A stretch of 27,423 nt of DNA from a virus: positions 1 through 27,423 of IMG/VR virus record IMGVR_UViG_3300039191_000482. One strand, written 5' to 3'. Every line of letters begins with the position of its first letter. Position 1 is the stretch's first letter. The notes below the pieces were generated by a model, which worked only from the letters and a program-made list of their open reading frames with translations, was not told the DNA's origin and searched no databases. Both the position numbers and the translations under genes were made by a program. This document shows, piece by piece, positions 1-6,484 of this stretch.

Positions 1-284
1 ATGGCATTCATTCGTCCCCACTCATCGGCAACACGTTCGTCTACATGCAGAACGCGGTCTCCAAATCCGGAGACCACTTCTTCCAGCCAGACTTCCAAAG
101 CCTTTGCTTTTTGCGGGTCGCGACGCCTTGCAAGTTCGATGCCCCTGCGGACTTCACCGAGAACGAGCGCGCTGGTCCAGAGTTCATCTTCGTCAACCTT
201 GGCCCACCATGCGGCGACCGCGGGGTCGCATTGGTCGCCCTTACGCAGTTCGGAGATGACGTTGGTGTCGATCAGGTAACTCAC
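1..284 (-). CDS. PIN-domain toxin (VapC/FitB-like), partial
   Basis: Probable toxin of a type II toxin-antitoxin pair. PIN-domain toxins are metal-dependent RNases that cleave tRNA or mRNA until bound by the antitoxin. Read on the minus strand from a GTG at 284, the protein begins MSYLIDTNVISELRKG, which is the classic PIN start with acidic Asp6. A second family acidic residue is Glu44 in the GEVRRGIE segment. About 94 codons are visible and the gene runs off the left edge; family members are about 130-140 residues, so the C-terminal acidic residues are missing. The GTG start overlaps the antitoxin stop by four bases (GTGA, 281-284), which indicates translational coupling. The family is secure; the RNA target is unknown. 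Confidence 0.85.
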   Translation of the reverse strand, partial: MSYLIDTNVISELRKGDQCDPAVAAWWAKVDEDELWTSALVLGEVRRGIELARRRDPQKAKALEVWLEEVVSGFGDRVLHVDERVADEWGRMNA

Positions 285-562
285 AGATCAATCTCGCGAC
301 CGAAATCGCTCGGGCGGTCAAGCTCGATGCCCTCCAAGGGCGCAGAGGCAAGAAGCGCCTTGAAGCTTTTGGAGGGCGAGCGCGTGATTTGGTTGCGCAG
401 GATCGCACGGGTAGCATCTTGCCGCGACGGGTCGCCAAGGGCACTGGCGATGTCTCGTACCAAGCTGGCATCGTCTGTACGCACTTGAACTTCCACGCGA
501 ACGAAGCCGAGTGCGGCTTGGCGCTTGCGCCATTGCGTCGTGTTTGACTGACTTGCGCTCAT
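281..562 (-). CDS. Antitoxin of the PIN-toxin pair (ribbon-helix-helix-like)
   Basis: A 93-residue antitoxin, first gene of a two-gene operon with the PIN toxin. Residues about 20-57 (FVRVEVQVRTDD, then ASLVRDIASALGD and SRQDATRAILRN) look like a strand followed by two helices, as in ribbon-helix-helix DNA-binding antitoxins. The tail (PLEGIELDRPSDFGREIDL) resembles the toxin-binding tail of PIN-partner antitoxins. The ATG at 562 is preceded by an AGAGAGGT ribosome-binding site. A promoter with an overlapping inverted repeat lies just upstream (573-611), consistent with autorepression. The ribbon-helix-helix label is inferred from residue pattern, not from an alignment. Confidence 0.75.
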   Translation of the reverse strand: MSASQSNTTQWRKRQAALGFVRVEVQVRTDDASLVRDIASALGDPSRQDATRAILRNQITRSPSKSFKALLASAPLEGIELDRPSDFGREIDL

Positions 563-572
563 GATGACCTCT

Positions 573-611
573 CTTTCCGGAAATATTACCGGAAAGCTCT
601 AGCCGGTGCAA
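573..611 (-). promoter_or_regulatory. Promoter and operator of the left toxin-antitoxin operon
   Basis: On the minus strand a TTGCAC -35 (606-611) and a TAATAT -10 (583-588) are separated by exactly 17 bases. The -10 lies between the arms of an inverted repeat: CTTTCCGG (573-580) and CCGGAAAG (589-596), 8-bp perfect arms with an 8-base spacer. This is the arrangement expected of an autoregulated toxin-antitoxin operon in which the antitoxin dimer blocks RNA polymerase. The site is 11 bases upstream of the antitoxin start. Confidence 0.7.
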
Positions 612-639
612 CCGTGTAGCCTGTCAAGCCCTCTCGTTC

Positions 640-679
640 CAGCGGGACACTTTTCAGCGGGACATCGGAAGGCGAGACA
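640..679. repeat. Tandem 15-bp-spaced repeats CAGCGGGACA (x2 plus one variant)
   Basis: CAGCGGGACA occurs at 640-649 and 655-664, with a degenerate copy (GCGAGACA) at 672-679. All are in the same orientation at a 15-bp period. A further exact copy lies at 1331-1340 and a partial one (CACGGGACA) at 1283-1291, on the other side of the gpZ-like gene. Read on the minus strand the unit is TGTCCCGCTG. Short repeated TGTC-type units are reminiscent of transposase-binding ends of Mu/TniA-type elements, but no transposase is present. Function is not established. Confidence 0.5.
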
Positions 680-742
680 TTCACCGAGCGAGAGGTTAAA
701 TAAACGATATACTCGGTGTCGTGTGCGTGGGAGGCAGGGGCT

Positions 743-1276
743 GTGAATGTCATCATCCGCGACCTCGACCAAACCCGCGTGCATTTCGAAGCTGCAATCC
801 ATCGGGTCGGTGAGCAGGCGGCAACGCGCGCCTTTAACCGCGCGCTCAACAGCGAGGGCAACAAGGTCCGCACCCAGGTGCGCCGTGCGCTGCGACAGCA
901 GACCGGCGCGAAGGCAGCGCTGATCAATCGGGAGACGCGGGCCATCCGCTCGAGCTTCTCGAACTTGACCTATACCATTGAGGCGCGCGGTGACTATCTG
1001 GGCCTGTCGCATTTCAGCCCACGACAGTTCGCCTACGGTGTGCGGGCCAAACCTTGGGGACGCTGGCAGCGCTTTGAGGGCGCCTTCCTCGTGGGCTCGC
1101 TGGCCAATAACGCCTTCGTCCGTGAGGGCAGGGCGCGCTTGCCGATCAAGAAGATGTTCGGTCCGGCCATCCCGAAGGAGATGCTGCAGGACGCGACACG
1201 CGACGCGTTCGAGGCAGCACAGCCAGACGTGTTGGCCGAAGCCACGAGGCAGATCGCGCGTCTTCTGGATGTCTAA
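743..1276 (+). CDS. Phage minor tail protein, lambda gpZ-like
   Basis: A 177-residue protein resembling the prophage minor tail protein Z family, which acts at the head-tail junction or in tail completion. Recognisable features are an N-terminal helical part (ATRAFNRALNSEGNKVRTQVRRAL), a central strand-rich part (SNLTYTIEARGDYLGLSHF) and the C-terminal LPIKKMFGPAIPKEML stretch typical of gpZ-like and related tail proteins. The GTG at 743 is preferred over an in-frame GTG at 716 because GGAGG lies 8 bases before it. The gene stands alone, about 13 kb from the other tail genes and bordered by short repeats. Its normal lambda position, between the FII-like and U-like genes, is empty here. Confidence 0.75.
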   Translation: MNVIIRDLDQTRVHFEAAIHRVGEQAATRAFNRALNSEGNKVRTQVRRALRQQTGAKAALINRETRAIRSSFSNLTYTIEARGDYLGLSHFSPRQFAYGVRAKPWGRWQRFEGAFLVGSLANNAFVREGRARLPIKKMFGPAIPKEMLQDATRDAFEAAQPDVLAEATRQIARLLDV

Positions 1277-1745
1277 GCAGCACACGGGACAAGAAAAGGT
1301 AATGGTTTCAATGGCAACAAGAAAAGAAAACAGCGGGACATTTATTTGTTGGACAGCGATTCGCGACTTTGATAAAACGTTTGCAAGGGCCAGATCAGCG
1401 TGCTGAGAGGCCACCGCACAAACCGACAGGGGACCCCTTGGGTCCCTTCCGAGGCGCTTTGTTACGCGGGGCCGCCGCCTCGCAGGATTTGAGCGTTTTT
1501 TATTCTTTCAAAAACCCGTTTCGCTTCGTTTCAGAGGGGGTCGCCCCCAATGAAATCAGGAGCTTAGGCCCTAAATTGGCGAAATGACACCCCCCTAAAT
1601 CCACTTCGCTTCGTGCAGTTTGAGACTCCTCAAACCGCGCCAAACCCCAATAAAACATGGGCTTTCGCCACTTCGCGAAACGAAATGACCCCCTGCGGTT
1701 CGTTTCGTTTCAGCGGGGCGTAGGCCCGTGCCCGGCAGGATCCCA
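1277..1745. other. Non-coding region rich in inverted repeats
   Basis: About 470 bases without a convincing gene. It contains a copy of CAGCGGGACA (1331-1340) and a 7-bp hairpin, GGGACCC/GGGTCCC with a 3-base loop (1430-1446). Further inverted repeats are GGGGG-TCG-CCCCC (1536-1548), GTTTGAG/CTCAAAC (1618-1635), and CGAAACGAA (1676-1684) paired with TTCGTTTCG (1699-1707). Several TTCGCTTCG/TTCGTTTCG words recur between 1518 and 1710. None of the hairpins is followed by a convincing T-run, so they are not called as intrinsic terminators. This may be a regulatory leader, a decayed gene region or element debris. Confidence 0.5.
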
Positions 1746-3053
1746 ATGACAGCACAAACCAAAATCAACCCGCAGGCCTGGCCTGCGGCGCAGGTCGAGA
1801 TGTGGCAGGTGGCTGATCTTGCACCCTACGCCAAAAACGCGCGCCAGCACCCGCCGGAACAGATCGATCAGATCGCGGCGTCGATGGAGCGGTTCGGCTT
1901 CACCATCCCGATGCTGGTGGGTGAGGATGGCACGATCATTGCGGGCCATGGCCGTTTGATGGCGGCGGCGCAGCTGGGGCTGGCGGAGGTGCCGGTGATG
2001 GTGGCGCGCGGCTGGTCGGAAGAGGACCGGCGGCTTTACACGCTGGCCGACAACCGGCTGGCGGAAATTGCCGAGTGGGATCCGGAGATGCTGCGCATCG
2101 AGCTCGGCGAGCTGCGCGAGGATTTCGGCATCGAGGACATGTCGCTGATCGGCTTCAGCGCCGAGGACCTAGCGGAAATCCTGCCCGATGCGTTGATCGA
2201 CACCACGGGCGGTTTGACGGACCCCGACGATGTTCCGGAGGTTCCCGAAACCCCGGTAACACGGCCCGGCGATGTCTGGATCCTCGGCAAGCACCGGCTG
2301 CTCTGCGGCGACAGCACTGTGGCCACCGATGTGGAGAAGGTGCTGAACGGTGTGACGCCGCTGCTGATGTGCACAGATCCACCCTACGGAGTTGAGTACG
2401 ATCCGAGCTGGCGCAACCAGGTGGGGGCGGCCAAAACCAAGCGCACTGGCAAGGTGCTGAACGATGATCGGGCCGATTGGCGCGAGGCCTGGGCACTGTT
2501 TCCGGGTGACGTGGCCTATGTCTGGCACGGGGCGCTGCACGCGCGCGAGGTGATCGAAAGCCTCGAGGCCTGTGGCTTCAGCCTGCGGTCCCAGATCATC
2601 TGGGCCAAGGAGCGGCTAGTGCTCAGCCGGGGCGATTATCACTGGCAGCATGAACCGTGCGCGTACGCTGTCAAAAAGACCGGCAAGGGTCACTGGGCGG
2701 GTGACCGCAAGCAGACAACGCTGTGGCAGATCCCGAGCAAGGATCAGGATGCTAAGACGGTGCATGGGACCCAGAAACCGGTCGAATGTATGCGCCGGCC
2801 AATCGAGAACAATTCCAGCCCCGGACAGGCGGTTTACGAGCCTTTCATGGGGTCCGGGACCACGCTGATCGCAGCGGAAATGTCAGGACGCGTCTGCTTC
2901 GGCATCGAGTTGAACCCGGCTTACGTCGATGTGGCAGTGGAGCGGTGGCAGCAGTTCACCGGTGAGACGGCGGTGCTGGAAAGCAGTGGGCAGAGTTTTG
3001 ACGACCTGAAATCCGGCGCAGCCCCGCCGGTTGACGCCAAAATGCAAACCTGA
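1746..3053 (+). CDS. ParB-N domain / DNA methyltransferase fusion (N4-cytosine or N6-adenine)
   Basis: A 435-residue fusion that probably methylates phage or host DNA using S-adenosylmethionine. Residues about 19-110 form a ParB/Srx-like domain with the DGTIIAGHGRLMAAAQLG signature. The methylase part carries catalytic motif IV DPPYG at 211-215 and the SAM-binding motif FMGSGTT at about 367-373. That order (IV before I) is the beta class of the N6_N4_Mtase family. The ATG at 1746 follows an AGGA ribosome-binding site; an in-frame GTG at 1728 is a weaker choice. No restriction endonuclease is adjacent, so it is likely an orphan phage methylase protecting DNA or altering regulation. Base specificity cannot be read from the sequence. 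Confidence 0.9.
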   Translation: MTAQTKINPQAWPAAQVEMWQVADLAPYAKNARQHPPEQIDQIAASMERFGFTIPMLVGEDGTIIAGHGRLMAAAQLGLAEVPVMVARGWSEEDRRLYTLADNRLAEIAEWDPEMLRIELGELREDFGIEDMSLIGFSAEDLAEILPDALIDTTGGLTDPDDVPEVPETPVTRPGDVWILGKHRLLCGDSTVATDVEKVLNGVTPLLMCTDPPYGVEYDPSWRNQVGAAKTKRTGKVLNDDRADWREAWALFPGDVAYVWHGALHAREVIESLEACGFSLRSQIIWAKERLVLSRGDYHWQHEPCAYAVKKTGKGHWAGDRKQTTLWQIPSKDQDAKTVHGTQKPVECMRRPIENNSSPGQAVYEPFMGSGTTLIAAEMSGRVCFGIELNPAYVDVAVERWQQFTGETAVLESSGQSFDDLKSGAAPPVDAKMQT

Positions 3054-3120
3054 CCGGGCTACGTCATTGACACTCCATGGGAATGTCGCAGTTATGAGCA
3101 TTCACCCAAAGGAGCGATGT

Positions 3121-3582
3121 GTGACGCAAGGGCAGAAAAAACTGAGACGGATAGCGATCGGCAGCGCGGCGACAATCGTTCTGGCGGTGATCATCGCCGT
3201 GCTCACGCTGGCGCCGATGCCTGCCGGTGGTCCTGCTGGGTCTGACAAGCTCTACCACGTTCTGGCTTTTGCCTGCCTTGCGTTTCCGCTGCCGTTGGTG
3301 CGGCCGCGACTTGCGATCTGGGTCGTGTTGGGCGTTATTGCCTACGGCGGCGCGATTGAAGTGATCCAACCCTTCTTTGGTCGTCAGGCCGAATGGGCTG
3401 ACCTCGTGGCAGATGGGGTCGGTGCAATCCTCGGGGCGGTTGTTGCGCGTCAACTGGGGCTTTGGCTTCGCAGGTCAGGTGAACCAAACGACAAGGATAA
3501 TCCCATGACCGAAGCCTGGCGGGCCGAAGATGCCGCACTTGCCGGCGACAGTTTCACGTCATCGCGTTCTAGGTCGAAATAA
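3121..3582 (+). CDS. VanZ-like family membrane protein
   Basis: A 153-residue predicted inner-membrane protein. Four hydrophobic segments lie at about 11-31, 45-60, 64-82 and 98-116. The pattern SDKLYHVLAFACLAFPL ... GGAIEVIQPFFGRQAEW ... DLVADGVGAILGA is characteristic of the VanZ-like family, whose founding member gives low-level teicoplanin resistance but whose general function is poorly known. The GTG at 3121 has an AAAGGAG site 7 bases upstream, better than the ATG at 3094. The C-terminus (after about residue 122) is a polar tail ending SRSRSK. It lies after the methyltransferase and converges with the minus-strand cluster. It is probably accessory cargo rather than a phage function. Confidence 0.8.
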   Translation: MTQGQKKLRRIAIGSAATIVLAVIIAVLTLAPMPAGGPAGSDKLYHVLAFACLAFPLPLVRPRLAIWVVLGVIAYGGAIEVIQPFFGRQAEWADLVADGVGAILGAVVARQLGLWLRRSGEPNDKDNPMTEAWRAEDAALAGDSFTSSRSRSK

Positions 3583-3624
3583 TGGGTGTGGGCGAAGGCT
3601 GATGGACAAGCCGCGGTATTTATC

Positions 3625-3825
3625 TCATCCCCGTGATGCCTGCAGCTCCTGGAAGAAGCGTCTTGCGTCAATGCCGCGTCCCTCCATGGCTTCCGATAGC
3701 CCTTGCGCGATGCTGGCAATAGCCTCTTGATAATCAGCGCAGCCGTCGATCGATTGTAACATCTCTGGTGCAGGATCCGTCGGATCCTGCTGGCCAATTT
3801 GCGTATAGGTGTCGGGATTGCTCAT
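3625..3825 (-). CDS. Small hypothetical protein (66 aa)
   Basis: An unrecognised acidic, mostly helical protein: MSNPDTYTQIGQQ, then a helical segment (YQEAIASIAQGLSEAMEG) and RRFFQELQASRG. The ATG at 3825 has GGAG about 6 bases upstream; an ATG twelve bases earlier lacks a better site. It is the last gene of a minus-strand set that includes the DUF3489 gene, separated from it by about 100 bases containing an 8-bp inverted repeat (GGTGATCG 3838-3845 and CGATCACC 3896-3903). Length, start site and codon pattern support a real gene; function unknown. Confidence 0.5.
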   Translation of the reverse strand: MSNPDTYTQIGQQDPTDPAPEMLQSIDGCADYQEAIASIAQGLSEAMEGRGIDARRFFQELQASRG

Positions 3826-3925
3826 TCTGCACTCCAAGGTGATCGTTCTTGACCGATTTGCCTGTCAGCGATTGGTGGCCAACTAAATGCCAATGCGATC
3901 ACCCTGCGAGCGAATGCCGCGTGGG

Positions 3926-4492
3926 TCAAGATAACCGATAGACTCGTCCACGCTGATCTTCTTTCTCGGAGGTGATCGTCAGGCCAAGCTTCTTCTTGAG
4001 CGCACCGGAGATGGCACCTCTCGCGGTGTGAACTTGCCATTGCAATGCGGCTGAAATTTCTTCGATCGTCGCGCCGTCCGGTCGGGACAGCATGTCGATC
4101 AGCGCGGCCTGCTTTGTGCCTGTGCGTGGCGTGTGCGCTTTGCGCGCGGCCTTGGTCTCGGCGGGGCTGTCCAACGTGGGCGTGTTGGTCGCCGCGTCAG
4201 CTGCGCTTGCAGACGCGGTGTTCGCGTCCTCTGTCTCAATGCCGATAGCGGCAAGCCCTGCATTCGTGGCGATCAGCGTGACGCCGTGGCCGTCGCCGGT
4301 TTCGCGCCAGACGGGCTCGCCCTTGCGCATGTCTGTGTCGACCTCTTCGATCAGCCCTTTGGCGATCATGGTGCTGACCACCTTGGCGGCGGCTCCTCCG
4401 CGCAGGCTGTCAGGCAGTGGCAGGGCAATGCGGTCCATGTTTTGGGCGGCGCGCGACAGGATGATCGTCTGGGTGTCGGATAGTTGGGTCAT
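3926..4492 (-). CDS. DUF3489 domain protein
   Basis: A 188-residue protein. The C-terminal ~70 residues (GTKQAALIDMLSRPDGAT, EEISAALQWQVHTARGAISG, KKLGLTITSEK, GRVYRL) match the DUF3489 domain, which looks like a winged helix. The N-terminal ~80 residues contain a second helical region (LSDTQTIILSRAAQNMD, AAKVVSTMIAKGLIEEV) that also resembles a helix-turn-helix fold. The two are joined by an Ala/Thr-rich linker. The ATG at 4492 has a GGAGA site. The fold suggests DNA binding and possibly transcriptional control of this small-gene cluster; that role is inference. Confidence 0.85.
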   Translation of the reverse strand: MTQLSDTQTIILSRAAQNMDRIALPLPDSLRGGAAAKVVSTMIAKGLIEEVDTDMRKGEPVWRETGDGHGVTLIATNAGLAAIGIETEDANTASASAADAATNTPTLDSPAETKAARKAHTPRTGTKQAALIDMLSRPDGATIEEISAALQWQVHTARGAISGALKKKLGLTITSEKEDQRGRVYRLS

Positions 4493-4587
4493 GATGGTCT
4501 CCGGTGTTTGGCCAACGCAGGGTGCGTCGCCTGCTACCGGGTAAAGCCCGCCAGTTGGCGGGCTGTGCGCTTTGCCGTGTCTGCGGG

Positions 4588-4857
4588 CTATTCTGCGTGT
4601 TCGCCCTCGCCAAAGGCGCTGTCGGTGATGCGCTTCAGCAGACTGGCGTAATGGTCGAGGGTGCCAACGTCGCCCCAGTTGATCTCATCTGGATGGCTGT
4701 TGAAGTGGTCCGCGCTGAGCGCTTGCAGGCGGCCGAGCATTTCGTCGATCTCGGCCTTCTTGCCGAGGAAGGCGTTCAAGGCGGCTTCGCGGTTACGTTG
4801 TGCTTTTGCGGCGCGCAGCTGGTGGCGGGGTGTGGTGATTGGGTTCAGGCGTGTCAT
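4588..4857 (-). CDS. Small hypothetical phage protein (89 aa)
   Basis: Starts MTRLNPITTPRHQLRAAKAQRN at an ATG at 4857 with a GGAG site (ACGGAGTC) upstream. A longer reading to 4989 would overlap the next gene and lacks a good ribosome-binding site. The protein has a long basic helix (residues about 12-45), then a loop containing NSHPDEINWGDVGTL and an acidic end. It resembles small accessory proteins of alphaproteobacterial prophages, but no domain is recognised. Its neighbours are other small minus-strand genes, suggesting an early or accessory phage operon. Confidence 0.65.
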   Translation of the reverse strand: MTRLNPITTPRHQLRAAKAQRNREAALNAFLGKKAEIDEMLGRLQALSADHFNSHPDEINWGDVGTLDHYASLLKRITDSAFGEGEHAE

Positions 4858-4870
4858 GGTTTTGACTCCG

Positions 4871-4937
4871 TGGTGAGTTGCATGGTTTTCCTGCCACCAC
4901 ATTCGCTCTTTGGAGCTGATTAACGTAGTAAAATCAG
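4871..4937 (-). promoter_or_regulatory. Intergenic inverted repeats upstream of the 89-aa gene
   Basis: The spacer between two small minus-strand genes is A+T-rich for this window. It holds CTGATT (4916-4921) paired with AATCAG (4932-4937), 6-bp arms with a 10-base spacer, and GTGGTG (4871-4876) paired with CACCAC further on. The first could be an operator or part of an internal promoter for the downstream genes; the second could form a stem in the leader of the 89-aa gene. Weak, positional evidence only. Confidence 0.25.
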
Positions 4938-4958
4938 AGCCATAATATTGCTTTGTGA

Positions 4959-5243
4959 TCATTCGGAGCGGGCGGTCGCGTCCACCCATGCGTCATCCTG
5001 CCAGACATAAAGATGGCACAGCTCGCAAGTCGGGCGCGGCAGGACGTGCGGGGCGCGCGGCGGGTCGAAACAGTCCAGCGCATCGGCGCTGACCTGCCGG
5101 ATTTCACGGGCGGCAAGGATATCGTCGGGCGTCCAGCGCGCCAGCGCGGGCAGCATGTGGGCCGGGTAGCCGTCAAAGTGAACATAGACGTGGGCCCATT
5201 CCTCTGGCCCGGTCTGAATGGCGATCTGCGCGCGGGTGCTCAT
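4959..5243 (-). CDS. Hypothetical protein (94 aa)
   Basis: Begins MSTRAQIAIQTGPEEWAHVYVHFDGYPAHMLPAL at an ATG preceded by GGGAGAG. The start (S/TRAxIAI followed by a YxHxDGYP-like stretch) is a pattern I associate with small phage and plasmid proteins of unknown role. A CELCHLYVW stretch near the C-terminus holds two cysteines and a histidine. It lies 11 bases after the next upstream gene, so the two are probably co-transcribed. No function can be assigned. Confidence 0.65.
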   Translation of the reverse strand: MSTRAQIAIQTGPEEWAHVYVHFDGYPAHMLPALARWTPDDILAAREIRQVSADALDCFDPPRAPHVLPRPTCELCHLYVWQDDAWVDATARSE

Positions 5244-5254
5244 AATGCTCTCCC

Positions 5255-5473
5255 TCAGATCAGCTGCAAATCAGCCAGCGTGGCACAGGCCGCCGCGAGC
5301 TGGCTGGTGGGCAGTTCGATCTTCAGATGCGAGATCACGTCCGAGGCTTCAGCGGCAATGCCGTGCTCACGCAGTTCGGCCTCAATGGCGGCGGCCACGG
5401 CGTCAGGGCGGGAGCGGTCAAACTGATCAGGCAATGCGGCGTGGTCGATGCGGATGGTTGTGATGGCGGTCAT
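5255..5473 (-). CDS. Small hypothetical protein (72 aa)
   Basis: A 72-residue protein beginning MTAITTIRIDHAALPDQFD. The ATG at 5473 has AAAGG about 8-10 bases upstream. The middle is a predicted amphipathic helix (RPDAVAAAIEAELREHGIAAEA), followed by a strand-like VISHLKIELP segment and a final helix. It is tightly spaced with both neighbours on the minus strand (11 bases on each side), as expected for an operon. Function not recognised. Confidence 0.6.
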   Translation of the reverse strand: MTAITTIRIDHAALPDQFDRSRPDAVAAAIEAELREHGIAAEASDVISHLKIELPTSQLAAACATLADLQLI

Positions 5474-5484
5474 GGTGTGGCCTT

Positions 5485-5667
5485 TCAGGGTTGCTGTTCA
5501 ATCAGGGCAAGGATCGCGCAGGCCATGCCGCCGAGGTATTCGCTGCGGCGAAAGACGATGTCGTCGATCTCGTTTGCGGTGGTGATGCTTGGGTCGACTG
5601 CGAGGTCAGCTGCCATGTGCGGCAGGAGTTTGGCGGCAGCGGCGTTGTAGCGTTCTACGATGGTCAT
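5485..5667 (-). CDS. Small hypothetical protein (60 aa)
   Basis: The first gene of the minus-strand cluster, starting MTIVERYNAAAAKLLPHM at the ATG at 5667, with GAGG upstream. An in-frame ATG at 5682 has no better site. It appears wholly helical and mildly acidic. It diverges from the plus-strand DUF7220 and terminase operon across about 100 bases of A+T-rich sequence that should contain promoters for both directions. Function unknown. Confidence 0.55.
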   Translation of the reverse strand: MTIVERYNAAAAKLLPHMAADLAVDPSITTANEIDDIVFRRSEYLGGMACAILALIEQQP

Positions 5668-5733
5668 GGGCGAGGTCCTCAAATGCGTCGTTTGCGTTGA
5701 GGAATCTTCGCTCTATGGGTCGGGTATATCCAG

Positions 5734-5739
5734 TATAAT
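5734..5739 (+). promoter_or_regulatory. Candidate -10 element (TATAAT) for the packaging/late operon
   Basis: A perfect TATAAT lies in the A+T-rich divergent region 32 bases before the DUF7220 start. No good -35 sits at 16-18 bases upstream, so it would depend on an activator or an alternative contact. The overlapping minus-strand TATACT (5732-5737) could serve the leftward small-gene cluster. Confidence 0.35.
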
Positions 5740-5770
5740 CGTAGCAATTACATGGCTTTATGAGGGGCGG

Positions 5771-5983
5771 ATGGCGCAATCAAGACGCGGGTCCCTGATC
5801 GAGGCTGTGACCAACACAGTGGTGGGGTATGTGCTGGCGGTTGCTACGCAGTTTGCGGTGTTTCCGATCTACGGGCTGAAGGTCGGGGTGCTGGAAAACC
5901 TTGGGTTGGGCCTCGCGTTCACAGCCGTGTCGCTGATCCGTGGGTACGTCCTGCGTCGACTGTTCAATCGCTGGAGGCTGTAA
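5771..5983 (+). CDS. DUF7220 family small membrane protein
   Basis: A 70-residue protein with two hydrophobic segments (VTNTVVGYVLAVATQFAVFPI and GVLENLGLGLAFTAVSLIRGYVL) ending in the basic stretch RRLFNRWRL. The pattern matches the DUF7220 family of phage-encoded small membrane proteins; its function is unknown. The ATG at 5771 has a GAGGGGCG site. It sits 3 bases before the terminase small subunit gene and is probably the first gene of the late transcript. Two membrane spans could suit a holin, but nothing else supports that. Confidence 0.75.
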   Translation: MAQSRRGSLIEAVTNTVVGYVLAVATQFAVFPIYGLKVGVLENLGLGLAFTAVSLIRGYVLRRLFNRWRL

Positions 5984-5986
5984 TCC

Positions 5987-6484
5987 ATGTCGGTTGGCAA
6001 ACCCCGTGGCCAGACCATCACCGTGGCGCAGGCCGCAGCCCTGCTGGGCCGGTCGGAACGCTGGGTCCAGGGCCTCGTCACATCCGGCTACATGGATCGC
6101 GCCACTCGGGGCGAATACACGCTGGTGGGCGTGATCCGAGGGGCGCTGGCCTATTACGAAGACCAGCTGTCCAAAAACAACAAGGCCGCGGTGGCAAGCC
6201 GGGCCACGGAAGCGCGCACGCGTGAGATTGAACTCAGGATTCAGGAACGCAGCCGGGAGTTGATCCCGATGGAGGATGCAAAGGCCGTGGTGGGCGAGAT
6301 GGCGGCGCTGGTGCGGGCGGAGCTTGCGGGGCTTGCTGCGCGCTACACGCGCGACATGGAGGCGCGGCGCGCGCTCGAAGAGGTGATCGATGGCGCGCTG
6401 GAACGCATTGCAGGGGCCGCAGAAAAAGCGGGTACAGCTTTGGTTGCTGGCAGCGGCGATCTGGAGGCCGAGCGAGAAGCGTGA
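5987..6484 (+). CDS. Terminase small subunit, Nu1-like
   Basis: A 165-residue DNA-packaging protein that would recognise the cos or pac site and recruit the large subunit. Residues about 10-55 (ITVAQAAALLGRSERWVQGL, then SGYMDRATRGEYTLVGVIRG) form the winged helix-turn-helix seen in lambda Nu1. A basic helix (EARTREIELRIQERSRELI) and a C-terminal helical region for large-subunit contact follow. The ATG at 5987 has GGAGG 9 bases upstream. It overlaps the terminase large subunit by 95 bases. Confidence 0.85.
   Translation: MSVGKPRGQTITVAQAAALLGRSERWVQGLVTSGYMDRATRGEYTLVGVIRGALAYYEDQLSKNNKAAVASRATEARTREIELRIQERSRELIPMEDAKAVVGEMAALVRAELAGLAARYTRDMEARRALEEVIDGALERIAGAAEKAGTALVAGSGDLEAEREA

Noticed and set aside
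640-1340. Repeated CAGCGGGACA units as a CRISPR array
   Set aside because: Units are only 10 bp, the spacing is 15 bp or irregular, and there are no cas genes.
599-1414. Minus-strand open frame of about 271 codons over the gpZ-like gene
   Set aside because: It is antisense to a recognisable tail protein gene with a good ribosome-binding site, and its predicted sequence shows no family pattern.
1430-1446. GGGACCC/GGGTCCC hairpin as an intrinsic terminator
   Set aside because: It is followed by TTCC rather than a T-run, so termination is not supported.
1369-1587. Plus-strand open frame of 72 codons in the repeat-rich region
   Set aside because: It lacks a ribosome-binding site, runs across several inverted repeats and has no protein-like pattern.
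4092-4544. Plus-strand open frame of 150 codons
   Set aside because: It is the antisense shadow of the DUF3489 gene.
5771-5983. DUF7220-like two-span protein as a holin
   Set aside because: There is no endolysin or spanin nearby and the position before the terminase does not support a lysis role.
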